Shown here piece after piece: positions 50,368-60,690 of a DNA stretch of 64,000 nucleotides (position 1 is the first letter of the stretch; each line of letters begins with the position of its first letter). Where the stretch lies: positions 248,001 through 312,000 of the forward strand of contig NC_072812.1 of the NCBI RefSeq assembly GCF_003013715.1, given 5' to 3'. The notes below the pieces were generated by a model. That model made no database searches. It was not told where the DNA came from and was given only the letters and a program-made list of their open reading frames with translations. The DNA comes from Candidozyma auris. Its lineage: Eukaryota; Ascomycota; Pichiomycetes; Serinales; Metschnikowiaceae. Both the position numbers and the translations under genes were made by a program.

Positions 50368-50784
50368 AAGAACTCGGGTAAATACTTTATAGGGCTAATA
50401 TCGGTTCATAAAGTAGAAGGTCAACTTGTACTGATGATTGTGTCCTCAAGACTAATACACATGTCCTAGATCTCCTATATTGCGTCATGGATTTGCTATT
50501 GTCTCAAAATCGTCAAGGTTTTGATGGGCGTGAAGCAGTGTGTGATTATTCTATATTACAGATTTTTATTCAAGCGAAGTTTGATAGCATTATATGAACA
50601 CTATGAACAGCATTTTTTTATCTCTAGACTTATAAAGCGAGAAAATAATGGAAAAAAGATGCCTGGAAGCTTAACCCCTAAACCGACTCATGACGGCCAC
50701 AACATCCATACGTGCTTACGGTTTAATAAACACAATGTTTACAATGCCAAATACCACGTTATATGAATGCAAGTTATACACAGC
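50368..50784. other. DNA2-HRD3 convergent spacer
   Basis: This 417-bp AT-rich spacer between two stop codons holds only 3' untranslated and terminator-type sequence. The ORFs within have no coding character. Confidence 0.6.
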
Positions 50785-53178
50785 TTATAAAGCCAAAAAA
50801 TGGAACTCGAAGTTCCCACGACGAAATCCGAAGGCATTCTGCTCGAATGCATTTCTCCCTGGATTTTGCTCGTTAGGACCATTTGCTGCACGCCGTATTT
50901 GTCCCCTCATGTTCAGGATGAAGACAAATACGAAGAAGACAATTGTGAGGAAAAGAACCACGTAATCAAAAATTTCATACTCGTCCTCTCCTTCATAGTC
51001 CCCTCCTTCAAACTGAGCTGTGGACTTTTGAACTGCTCTATTATCATCCGATTCGTTATCATCCGCACTGTCTTGAGACCTTCCAAGCTGCTTGAAAGTG
51101 CTGAACCAGCCAGCCTTGTCGACCTCTTTTTTGTCACGACTAAACAATAGCTTAATCCTCAAACGAAGTAAAGCGAGGCTCATTGGGTATGTATTTAGCC
51201 TCGAATCCTTGAAATACATCGACTCCAGTACGTAATCCAGACTTAAGTCGTAATACCGCTTCGCCATGTGGTAATCCACTGTTGCATTTGCTGAGCCAAG
51301 ACCATATTCATACATGTGGCCTAGCTTGAAGCATCCATGTGCGGAAGCTTCAGAAGCAGCTCGATTGTAGTAGTCAAATGACTTTCCATAATCTCTGGAT
51401 ATGTTTGCGGATTTGATACCATCATAAAATATATCTCCAAGTAGCATAGTCGAGTCAACATCGCCTTGAAGAGATGCCAATTCAAGATAAGTCATGGCAC
51501 TTTGGAGTCTATCTTTGTCAAATGTTTTACGTTGCAAAGTGAAGATAGGATCAGCCTGGTATAGCAAGTACGCTGCACTCACCTGCGAAAACTGGAGGCC
51601 CTGCTCTGCAGCTATCAGATAGCCGAGAAGGGCATTTTTATAGTATCCATAGGAGAACTCCGTAAAAGCGTATTTTAAATGCGGGAAAAGGACCGGTTCT
51701 GAGAGCTCGACAAACTGTTTGTAGGTATCAACAATATTCGAACAGAAAAATACGTCCAAGGGAGGAGCCCCGTCACCAGATTCCATGGCATCTGCATAAT
51801 AGAAATGGGCGTTATAGAACTTCCTGTTGCTGAGCTCCCTCCATAACTGAAATGTCTTTTCAGTGTTCTCGATGACGAAAGGCGAATTAGGGTCAGGAGT
51901 GGAACGCCATGAAACTAAGTAATATTTGGAAACCAAATTATCTACCCCAGCGGCAGCTTGGAAATGCTTTGTACAATTATCACTTAGCTGTCCATGGGTC
52001 ATTGGATCGAGGGTATGGAATTTTCCTAGCTGTGACCTTGTGTAACCACTATCGAAGATTTCCACTGCTCTAGTGAATAGTTCCCATGCTTTGGGTATAT
52101 CACGTTCCACATACCTGCCGTCGAGATACATATTACCTTGTAAGCTTGTGCATCGACTCCAAAAGTTTCTATCTTTGTTACTGACGTAGCTTCTTGGAGT
52201 ATTGCTGAATTTGGCTTTGGCATGGGCATTGCACTTCGAGAGAAGCGAGAAAGCCAAAGAATGATTCATAGGTTGGAACCTAGTTCCGGTGTAGGCAGCA
52301 ATCGCATCGTAGTAGAAATCTCGCAACTCAGGATCGTGATTGTAATCCATTTCATCAAGGTAGTTTTTCGTTGCATCGTCAGAGTCCTCCAAAGAAAGAA
52401 AAGAACTTCGTGGATCGCTTACCTTCGAGCCATATAGTCCTCCATTAAAATCGGAGAGGCGTATGTTATGAAGAGGATTACCTGTATCCGGGGAATAGCC
52501 ATGTTCATGTTGATGTTGTTTGACAGCACGAGCGGCTCTCGAATAGTAGAATTTTGCCAAATCGCAATTTGGAGGTCTGTCGATGCCATGGTAGTGCTTA
52601 TTCGCAAGTACAAGAGTTGCATTTAGATTGCCATTCTTGCTGGCAAAATGGTAGTATAAGTTAGACTTGGCCTTATCCTTAGGGACCTCTCCAAATAATC
52701 CTGTGGAGTAGATGAAGCCAAGCATGAAGTAGGCATGACCATGTGGGGCCAGCGCTACGGCCCTTTTGTAGTATTCCAATGCCCTTGTATAGTTTGGTTT
52801 AATATCAGACTGTCCAAACATATATAGATCTGCTAGATAGACTAGTGTTTCTTGATCATCGGTGGCTGCGGCCTCAGTGATGTACGGTAGACTCAACTCC
52901 TCGAATTCATCGAAATACGGATGTAGATAGGGTGACCCCTCGTAATCTTTGCGATCAAGATCATATTGAGGAATCGATACTCTGTTCTTGATGTTGTCCT
53001 TTGTGTATATTTGTTTCCTGTAGTGGCGTCTATGAGAGTTGGTGTCGATAAACTGTTGGAGTTTCTCGAGAGGCAGTAGATTGTTTGACAGATCCACTGC
53101 CAGTAGCTGAGAAGTGTGTTGCGCTACCGCTGCCAGGAAGGTCCAAATGAAGGCATTTATTAGGAAGACCAACCGCAT
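50785..53178 (-). CDS. HRD3: Hrd3 (SEL1L), ER membrane subunit of the Hrd1 ubiquitin ligase
   Basis: ATG 53178 (MRLVFLINAFIWTFLAAVAQ) gives 797 residues (S. cerevisiae Hrd3 has 833) and begins with a signal peptide; the open frame reaches 17 codons further without an ATG. The lumenal part is a chain of Sel1-type repeats, for example ALEYYKRAVALAPHGHAYFMLGFIYSTG and YGKSFDYYNRAASEASAHGCFKLGHMYEYGLG. Several N-glycosylation sequons are present. One C-terminal membrane span (VVLFLTIVFFVFVFIL) is followed by a basic tail. Hrd3 selects misfolded lumenal proteins, with Yos9, and stabilises Hrd1 in ERAD-L/M. Confidence 0.93.
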   Translation of the reverse strand: MRLVFLINAFIWTFLAAVAQHTSQLLAVDLSNNLLPLEKLQQFIDTNSHRRHYRKQIYTKDNIKNRVSIPQYDLDRKDYEGSPYLHPYFDEFEELSLPYITEAAATDDQETLVYLADLYMFGQSDIKPNYTRALEYYKRAVALAPHGHAYFMLGFIYSTGLFGEVPKDKAKSNLYYHFASKNGNLNATLVLANKHYHGIDRPPNCDLAKFYYSRAARAVKQHQHEHGYSPDTGNPLHNIRLSDFNGGLYGSKVSDPRSSFLSLEDSDDATKNYLDEMDYNHDPELRDFYYDAIAAYTGTRFQPMNHSLAFSLLSKCNAHAKAKFSNTPRSYVSNKDRNFWSRCTSLQGNMYLDGRYVERDIPKAWELFTRAVEIFDSGYTRSQLGKFHTLDPMTHGQLSDNCTKHFQAAAGVDNLVSKYYLVSWRSTPDPNSPFVIENTEKTFQLWRELSNRKFYNAHFYYADAMESGDGAPPLDVFFCSNIVDTYKQFVELSEPVLFPHLKYAFTEFSYGYYKNALLGYLIAAEQGLQFSQVSAAYLLYQADPIFTLQRKTFDKDRLQSAMTYLELASLQGDVDSTMLLGDIFYDGIKSANISRDYGKSFDYYNRAASEASAHGCFKLGHMYEYGLGSANATVDYHMAKRYYDLSLDYVLESMYFKDSRLNTYPMSLALLRLRIKLLFSRDKKEVDKAGWFSTFKQLGRSQDSADDNESDDNRAVQKSTAQFEGGDYEGEDEYEIFDYVVLFLTIVFFVFVFILNMRGQIRRAANGPNEQNPGRNAFEQNAFGFRRGNFEFHFLAL

Positions 53179-55113
53179 AGAATATCGATGGCTTTGCTGG
53201 TTGTACTCAGTGGGAAGCAGATTTGTCAAAGTATGCTAGGTGTCTGAAATATACTAGTCGTGTGCAGGTTGATAAGTTGGTAATCAAACATCGATGCCGA
53301 AAGCCTCCACCAAAAATTCAAGAAATTCAAGAAAGAAGGGCGAATTCAAAATTTAAAGATTTATTCAGAAGCCCTGGCTAAAGTGATTTAAAAGAAAACT
53401 TGAACACGGTCTTATTTAGCGTGTTGAAGTAGAGTGAGGGAGACTACTAGCGGGCGCAAAATAGACATCTAAGACCAATATATGGACATATGATGAGCAC
53501 AAAGAAAGCAAGAAAGTTTTACAATAGAATCGAAGAAAATAATCCCAATTTTTTAGAATTTAGGTGATTTTGCGCTTTTGGTTTTGTCACGTGTGCGTAG
53601 CTTCTATAGTCTGCAAGTGATTGTTGAGAGATTACAACTGATGCAAACATAGGGAGGCTTGTTTACGTATCAGTTGTGCAACAGACAACGAGACAACTGA
53701 AGAACCTAAAATATGGTCAGTTATTAGAATAGCTTACCACAAGACTATATGCCAGGCTTGACAGTTTTAGAAGTATCTAATAGTCTAAGGTCGAATTCAG
53801 TGTCGTCTTGTGAAGCATTTACATTTTTCGCATCGTTTCTCGGAGTTGACAAAAGTTGTGAAGTAGATCTCGACGTCAATACAAATTAAAACACCAACAT
53901 AAGAAACATGTAAAAAACAATCTCGATGCAAAAGTTAATAATTGACACATATACCGGCAAGATTTTTTATTATACGTGACTAATAGAATCGTGGAGGAAG
54001 TGGTCCTGTTCATGCAATGCAGGACACTCGGCTGCTCGTCCACCGGATTAGATCTGACAGGATCATGTAGTACCAATGATTTTTAGTTGCATCACCGGAC
54101 GTGTAGGATAACATAATGACTTAATTGAGAGCTCACAGTAGAAGCGCCCAAGTAATACAATCTTATTACACATTGAATTCCTCAGTACTGCCTCAATGAT
54201 TCGATGAATGATTTGCCGTCATGCGAATTTAATGTGTTGCAGAAAGAAGGAGAGAGTGACTTTTACAGCAACACCGTCACCTACATACTCCGATGGGGAT
54301 TCTTCATAAAAGCGATTTTGACAATAGTCTGAGAAGTGCCCGTGAAAATTTACGACATTGCTCCTAACGAAACTAGACGTTGGACGATTTGAAAATGACA
54401 AATGCCTACACTGCGGGCTCATGAATTTCATTAGCCTCGATGCTTAACTGGTGCGTTAAGACATTGCGAATCGTTCGCACTGTCAGATGCCCTCAATAGT
54501 TTCAAGCGAGTAAACCTTGAACAGCCGTTGAATGGCATTTTGCCGTTATGCCAACAATACAGCCTAGTATCCTGAAAAGCTGCCAGATGATCAGCTCCAC
54601 AGGTAAGTGATTAGAGTTGTTCAATCATCCTAGGAACTGAGAAGTGCTTTTTCAGCATACATCTTTATTGGATTTCTTGTTTCACCATGTATATAGTAAG
54701 CAGTGTGAATATGTGATTCTCCCGATAATGAAGAAGAGAAGCAAGAAGAAACCCTCGAGCCTATTCGGCTCTTTTATCAAAAATTCATTTTAAAACAAGC
54801 GATGGCCATCCTGCTTGACCTTGACGCATTACCATCTCGGCTTTCTCGCGTGTTTGTAGTGGTTGTAATTGGGTGCGCTATACATGGACAAGAAAATCGA
54901 ACCCCGGATCGATGTGCAGGTCCTGGACTAGATCCTTCCTACAAACTCTCACTCTTTCAAACTATATGCATTTGCTGTTAACAAGGTGTATATTTGAACA
55001 ACCGAGTGGCCATAGATTTCAGCGAAATAACAACCGCATTTTTACCTGTCTGAGGTATACTTCCACTTATAACTGAGCGCATTGTTTGTTTATAGAAGTG
55101 CTCATTCCCGACC
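53179..55113. other. 1.9-kb gene-free divergent region between HRD3 and STV1
   Basis: I see no gene, tRNA or mobile element. ORFs are at most 70 codons. It is AT-rich with a central stretch (53870-54440) of frame-poor sequence. It is longer than most promoter gaps in this compact window. It may hold a non-coding RNA or a decayed gene, but nothing in the sequence shows which. Confidence 0.4.
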
Positions 55114-57981
55114 ATGCAGTTGTTCAGTTCTAAAAAGCCAGCGTACCAGTCCACGGAAGCCATCTTCAGGTCAGCGCCCATGTCCTTGGTGCAATTCTAT
55201 GTTACCATGGAATTGGCCCGAGACTTAGTGTTTACCCTAGGCAATTTAGGACAGGTTCATTTCCGTGATCTCAATTCGAAGTTGACGCCTTTTCAGAGAA
55301 CGTTTGTCACAGAGCTACGGAATATTGACGTTGTCGAAATGAATTTGACCTTCTTGTTCAGTATGATGGTTAAATACTCAACTTTCAAAGGCGACCCTTT
55401 TGCCAACTTGGTTGCTGATGAGAGCCCTTTGCCCACAGCTTCTGAAATGGAGGAGATCAGGGAAAAAGTGACCGCGTTTCATGACAAGATCAAGCACCTT
55501 GACGACTCGCACTCGTCCTTGGATCTCAAAAAGTACAAGTACCTTGAGAACCGCCATGTCATTAACACGGTACACAACTTTCACAAGTCATCTTTGGTGC
55601 CTTCTCAACGAGATACTAATGAGGAATTTCGTCAGTTTGAAATAGAGGACGACGAGGAGGCTTTGCTCAATGAAGGGAGACATTCGGACTCCTTTGACCT
55701 CGATCGTCCAGCAATGCATGAATCGTCCATAGAGGGTGCATCAATGTTCAATTCAATATGTGGCGTCATAGCGAGAGAGAAAGTGCCTATTCTCAGAAAG
55801 ATCCTCTGGAGAACTTTGAGAGGGAACTTGTACTTCAATGATATCCCAATCGACGAGCCGCTTCCCGCTTCTCTTGACAGGCCTTCAGATCTTACACAAA
55901 AGAACGTGTTCATCATTTACATTCATGGCGATTATCTTAGGGATCGCGTTCGCAGAATTATCACCTCCCTTGAGGGCCATATATACGACAACACAGGAGG
56001 AGGAGCTGGCGGTCGTCTAGAGACTATTAATGAGCTCAATGCAAAAATCGAGGACTTATCTAATGTCTTGGAGTCTACAAGAAATCATTTAATTACGGAG
56101 TTACTTATCTTTCAGGAGAAGTACACAGACTGGTACTATCTTGTCAAGAGAGAACGTGCAATCTTTGAAATTCTCAACAAGTTCGATGAAGATAGCACCA
56201 GACGTTGTTTAGTAGGCGAGGGCTGGATTCCTCGCTCGGAAATTGACAACATCCGGAAGGCATTGAAAAATCTAGTTCGGGCTAAGACGGCATCCACAGG
56301 TAATTCGCTTGCTATGAATCAAGAGATCACCTTGTCAACTGACACCTTGAATAATAGTGGGGGCCCTGCTCCTTTGAGTTCGAACACCCTCTTCGCAGTG
56401 GGCAATGAAGATGGCCACGCAGATATCGGAAGTGATGACGACAATGAAAATGATGACCAGGATTTCAACTTTGTTGCAGTTCTCAACGAGCTCGCAACTT
56501 CGAGAACTCCACCAACGTACCACAAAACTAACAAATTCACTCAGGGTTTCCAGTCTATTGTCGATACATATGGTATCGCAACCTATCAAGAAGTCAACCC
56601 TGGTTTGGCGACGATCATTACTTTCCCTTTTATGTTCGCTATCATGTTTGGCGATTTGGGACACGGATTCATCGTTCTTCTCATGTCTTTGTACTTTGTG
56701 AAGAACGAGAGGCATTTTGACTCCATGAGAAGAATGGACGAGATACTTTCGATGGCTTACAGCGGTAGATATATCATCCTTCTAATGGGTGCCTTTTCCA
56801 TTTTCACTGGCTTGCTTTACAATGACATCTTCTCGAAGTCCATGACAATTTTTAACTCCACATGGAAGTGGGAATTTCCCGAAGATTTTGAGCCCTCTCT
56901 CAATACGAGCGTTGCTTTGGTTGCCACAAGAAAAGGACAAGGCACATACCCAATTGGTATTGATTGGGCATGGCATGGCGCAGAAAATGGCTTATTATTC
57001 ACCAACTCCTACAAGATGAAGATGTCAGTCCTCATGGGCTACATTCACATGACATACTCGTATATGTTCAGCTTGGTGAACTACCGCTTCTTTAACTCCC
57101 GTGTCGATATCATTGGAAATTTCATTCCAGGTTTGATTTTCATGCAAAGCATTTTTGGATACCTTGCCTTGACGATCATATATAAGTGGTGTGTCGATTG
57201 GTTCGGAACAGGACGTCAACCCCCAGGATTACTCAACACACTCATCAACATGTTCTTGGCTCCAGGTAAAATCGAAGAACCGCTTTATTCAGGTCAGAAA
57301 TTTGTGCAAGTCGTGCTTGTGCTTCTTGCATTAGCATGCGTTCCTTGGTTATTGTTGTACAAGCCTATGGCGCTTCGGAAGGAAAACCTTCGAGCGAAGG
57401 AGCTAGGCTATAGCGACGTGCATTCTCAACTTAATCATACTCTTCAGCTCCAAGAAGAGGAAGAAGCCTTGATGCAAAATGGTGAAGTCAATGCCGAAAC
57501 TCCAGGCTTGCATCCTGATGACGAGGTCGATCTTTTAAACCAAAATTTCTCCTTTCCTAATGATATCGAGCCTATGGTGGGTAACTCTGCGCACGGCGGA
57601 GATGAAGAAGGCTTCAATTTGATGGATGTTGTAATTCACCAAGTCATCCACACAATTGAGTTCTGCCTTAATTGCGTTTCTCATACCGCATCATACCTCA
57701 GATTATGGGCGTTGTCTTTGGCGCATGCCCAGTTGTCGAGTGTTTTGTGGACCATGACGCTCCAAAATGCGTTTGGCGCTACTGGAACTACTGGCATTAT
57801 CATGACATTCTTTTTGTTCGCCATGTGGTTTACGTTGACATTGTGCATTTTGGTAATGATGGAAGGCACGTCTGCGATGTTGCACTCCTTGCGTTTGCAT
57901 TGGGTCGAAGCCATGTCGAAGTTCTTCGAGGGTGAAGGGTACGCGTTCGAACCTTTTACCTTCAAAGATATTGAGCTTTAG
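55114..57981 (+). CDS. STV1: V-ATPase Vo subunit a, STV1-like isoform
   Basis: The product is 955 residues. A long cytosolic N-terminal domain (start EAIFRSAPMSLVQFY) is followed by eight C-terminal membrane segments. The essential proton-channel Arg is R863 in SYLRLWALSLAHAQL. Yeasts carry two isoforms: vacuolar Vph1 (840 residues) and Golgi Stv1 (890). The length and phrases shared with Stv1 (FMQSIFGYL, NMFLAPG, LYSGQ, WLLLYKP) favour Stv1. An acidic Asp/Asn insertion near residues 435-452 (SDDDNENDDQDF) adds to the length. It couples ATP-driven rotation to proton transport into Golgi/endosomal compartments. Confidence 0.9.
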   Translation: MQLFSSKKPAYQSTEAIFRSAPMSLVQFYVTMELARDLVFTLGNLGQVHFRDLNSKLTPFQRTFVTELRNIDVVEMNLTFLFSMMVKYSTFKGDPFANLVADESPLPTASEMEEIREKVTAFHDKIKHLDDSHSSLDLKKYKYLENRHVINTVHNFHKSSLVPSQRDTNEEFRQFEIEDDEEALLNEGRHSDSFDLDRPAMHESSIEGASMFNSICGVIAREKVPILRKILWRTLRGNLYFNDIPIDEPLPASLDRPSDLTQKNVFIIYIHGDYLRDRVRRIITSLEGHIYDNTGGGAGGRLETINELNAKIEDLSNVLESTRNHLITELLIFQEKYTDWYYLVKRERAIFEILNKFDEDSTRRCLVGEGWIPRSEIDNIRKALKNLVRAKTASTGNSLAMNQEITLSTDTLNNSGGPAPLSSNTLFAVGNEDGHADIGSDDDNENDDQDFNFVAVLNELATSRTPPTYHKTNKFTQGFQSIVDTYGIATYQEVNPGLATIITFPFMFAIMFGDLGHGFIVLLMSLYFVKNERHFDSMRRMDEILSMAYSGRYIILLMGAFSIFTGLLYNDIFSKSMTIFNSTWKWEFPEDFEPSLNTSVALVATRKGQGTYPIGIDWAWHGAENGLLFTNSYKMKMSVLMGYIHMTYSYMFSLVNYRFFNSRVDIIGNFIPGLIFMQSIFGYLALTIIYKWCVDWFGTGRQPPGLLNTLINMFLAPGKIEEPLYSGQKFVQVVLVLLALACVPWLLLYKPMALRKENLRAKELGYSDVHSQLNHTLQLQEEEEALMQNGEVNAETPGLHPDDEVDLLNQNFSFPNDIEPMVGNSAHGGDEEGFNLMDVVIHQVIHTIEFCLNCVSHTASYLRLWALSLAHAQLSSVLWTMTLQNAFGATGTTGIIMTFFLFAMWFTLTLCILVMMEGTSAMLHSLRLHWVEAMSKFFEGEGYAFEPFTFKDIEL

Positions 57982-58809
57982 GTTGACTGCGTCTGCAAGT
58001 ACTGTTGATGCATCTTCGAGATTCTTTTTCATTGGGTCCCTGTTTGCAGCTTTTTCCAATTGTTTGATTGCAGTGTTCACTAGCGGCTCACACTTTTCAT
58101 TGCAGCCCGTCTTTGTACTTTCATGTAGTCGGTGCTAAAGTTGAATTGGGAAATATGGAGAAACGCCCGAACGAAATGTATGCATGCAAGCTGCAGCGAG
58201 TAGTGCAGAGGTCTGTCTGCTACAGCCTCCGCGCACTATACGCGCATTGCTGAAGCAAGGGTCCCAAAATGGGACAGAGACGAGTCGTCGAATCTTATAG
58301 AATAGATGCTCACCAAATACGGTGGCTCACACTTTTAATGCCTGAAGTTGTAAGTTGCTAATGATGTGTTGGTGTGCTCGCTACATTGAATTGTTGAATA
58401 GGTTCTCTGGAGAACGCGGGCTTTCTCCGATAAATTGATCCACCACAGTTATATCCATTCAAAGTTGATGGCTCCTCTCGGTAGAACTCTTTCGTCTAGA
58501 ACATCCCGTTTCATCCCTTAGCTTCTGGTTTGTAACCCAAATGCCCGAAGATGCCCCATAGTGCTCGTGTACTCACTCCCTAAATGTATTGGCTCGAAAC
58601 CAACCACAAAGGATGTCTTCTCAAAATCATGTTGTTCTCTCCAACAAAATGCTAGGAATTGTACTGAAATGACACATACATGGGAATTATATGTTAAATA
58701 ATTATTATAGCAGGTGCTATTGAGCTATACTGCCCGTAAACAGTAGACTAAATAATCTCAGTATCCCCAGAAACCTCTATAGCCGGTTTGCATGGGTATC
58801 TGCATAGAA
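57982..58809. other. spacer between STV1 and the Ndc10-like gene, with an antisense open frame
   Basis: This convergent 3' region is 828 bp long. On the minus strand a frame open from about 58137 (after a TAG) to 57703 overlaps the end of STV1. Its first 45 codons read as a plausible helical peptide (NTAIKQLEKAANRDPMKKN), but the later part mirrors STV1 codons and looks like a shadow. No ATG lies upstream in frame. Otherwise I see nothing. Confidence 0.3.
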
Positions 58810-60690
58810 TCAATCAAGAATTACTGTATTTCCTGAGAGAATCTGTTTTGCGAGGTCAGGTAACACCACAGACAAGTTCTGATCACGTAATTTCGATTGG
58901 AGTTTGCCGATTGTAACATGAATAGGGGCTTGGCTTCGTGCCGTCTCATTTTCCAAAAACCTTACTATTGCAGACCTCATCTCCACCAATGTCCTGTCAT
59001 CAGGCTTGTGGGCCGCATTCCACTCATCCAATGTAATATGATGATCAGTAAGTGCCAGACTCCAGGCGGCAAAGTCATCGTAAAGTTCTTTGATTGAGTC
59101 CACAGTAGGAGCTGGTGTTAACATTAACGCTCTTGCACGAGCTTCTTCGACTTTATCCTTATATTGCTTCGATTGGTTACCCACTTGTTGCATCCTGGAA
59201 CTCCACGACTGCAGAATTGCAACTCCATCACTGCTAGCTTGAGAAATCTTTCGCTGCAATTGATCAAAGGTGACACTATTCTGATCGTAAACTTGTTTGG
59301 AATACATGCCGGCGTTTGGGTTTCTGGTAGCCAAGAGTATTGAAAGCCCATCAGTGCTATTCATAAGCCTCCTGAGCATATTTCCCTGTTCGGCTAGCTG
59401 AGCATGTTGCTTCTCTATGAACAGACTCATCTCTCGAGCCATTGCCGTTTGCTGTTTTCTCATCAGCTCTACCAATTTTTCGAGATCTCTCAAGCGTTTT
59501 CTGCTCCCATCTTGCGACGTCAGCATATACGGGCGTTTACGTGAGTTAGAACGAAACTCGTCATCCTCTTTGAAAGCATTGCCATCTTCCCCATTGAGGT
59601 CAACTGACGATGAGTAGGGTGACGTTGGACTAGAATCAGGATCATTGCGATTAGAGCTCACGGACAGCTCCTTCGGAACTCCAGCAAAATCACAAAACTC
59701 TTGTGAAGAAAATATGGGATGCTCGCACACTAAGTTTTCCGGAAACCGCTTTTTCACTTCAACCATATCTTGTACAAGCGTTATACGGATGAAGTTGAGG
59801 AGTCTGAAGAACTCATCGAGCTCAGTATTCTGCCCATACCTGTGAGTATTAAGGAAAGGAAAAATTTGTTCCACAATGAATGGTGGAGGTATGCGTTTGG
59901 CTCTGTCGATTCTATACGCCAGCTCGTTTTCAAACCCGGCGAACTTGCAAAGTGCCTCCAATTGAATACCTGTCACCGTATGACTAGAGCATTTATAGTT
60001 TTGAGGACTCTCGGAGACTAGGCCCAAGTCAGGATTTGTATTGTATTGTGTAGTGAGAATTTTCCCCAAATGAATGGGCTTATACTTATCACTGATTTTG
60101 AGGATTCTTGTGGAAGCCTTATATTGCTGGGAATACGATAAGGGACGTAGCTTATTGCCTCCGTTGAGTAGCTTATAGTCCAAAAATTGTTCGTTTGTGA
60201 GGGATTCTTCGGTGAGATCGTACTCGCCATAAGTGTCGGGGATATGGAAACGTGCAAAAAGGTACATGGAGAAAATAAATATCGGGCACAACTCAACAAG
60301 CTTGTGCCGAAGACGAGCTGTGTATTGTATCTGAGTGGTTTTGGGGAGGACAGACCGGATAAGAAGAGCTTGGAAATCTTCATTAAACTCATATAGGGTA
60401 AGGTCCGCAAGCTTGATTTCACGCTTTTGAAGAGCTTTGAGCTGAAAGGAATGTAGAAGCAGGAAGTCCAACAAAGTTCGAAGAAATGAGTGAATGTTCA
60501 GGGATTGAAGGCACTTTCCATTTATTAGTGGAATTGTTAGGTCATAGTAGTCCAGAAGGGAGTAATGATGGCCATCAGCTTTGATGCTTGAGGATGGCAG
60601 CCTCACTGAGTCAGAAGTGCCAGTAAATTGTTTCGTGTCGTTTTCGTATCTGTCCACTGCTTCAGTGTCAGAACCGGAGTAATCTGACAT
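58810..60690 (-). CDS. Ndc10 domain II / Crypton recombinase-like DNA-binding protein
   Basis: The product is 626 residues. Residues of about 60-340 follow the order of the fungal Ndc10 domain II / Crypton tyrosine-recombinase family: a CPIFIFSMYLFARFHI helix, a KLLNGG..LRPLSYSQQYKAS block, IHLGK at 206-210 where active recombinases have HxxR, then an IPPPFIVEQIFPFL block, an FFRLLNFIRITLVQDM helix and HPIFSSQEFCDF. The R-to-K change and lack of a clear catalytic Tyr suggest a non-catalytic, domesticated DNA-binding protein. A basic stretch (SRKRPYML, SRKRLRDLEK) and a Met/Gln-rich coiled coil (about 375-430) follow. The C-terminal part has no recognisable domain. ATG 60690 is followed directly by an acidic, Ser-rich start. 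Confidence 0.6.
   Translation of the reverse strand: MSDYSGSDTEAVDRYENDTKQFTGTSDSVRLPSSSIKADGHHYSLLDYYDLTIPLINGKCLQSLNIHSFLRTLLDFLLLHSFQLKALQKREIKLADLTLYEFNEDFQALLIRSVLPKTTQIQYTARLRHKLVELCPIFIFSMYLFARFHIPDTYGEYDLTEESLTNEQFLDYKLLNGGNKLRPLSYSQQYKASTRILKISDKYKPIHLGKILTTQYNTNPDLGLVSESPQNYKCSSHTVTGIQLEALCKFAGFENELAYRIDRAKRIPPPFIVEQIFPFLNTHRYGQNTELDEFFRLLNFIRITLVQDMVEVKKRFPENLVCEHPIFSSQEFCDFAGVPKELSVSSNRNDPDSSPTSPYSSSVDLNGEDGNAFKEDDEFRSNSRKRPYMLTSQDGSRKRLRDLEKLVELMRKQQTAMAREMSLFIEKQHAQLAEQGNMLRRLMNSTDGLSILLATRNPNAGMYSKQVYDQNSVTFDQLQRKISQASSDGVAILQSWSSRMQQVGNQSKQYKDKVEEARARALMLTPAPTVDSIKELYDDFAAWSLALTDHHITLDEWNAAHKPDDRTLVEMRSAIVRFLENETARSQAPIHVTIGKLQSKLRDQNLSVVLPDLAKQILSGNTVILD

Noticed and set aside
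36885..53440. Shared 15-mer TTGAAGTAGAGTGAG at about 36885 and 53424
   Set aside because: A few 15-mer matches are expected by chance in 64 kb, and the flanks do not align.
54885..54930. TCGAACCCCGG segment that looks like a reverse-strand tRNA T-arm
   Set aside because: The reverse complement lacks a pairing T-stem partner, acceptor stem and anticodon arm.
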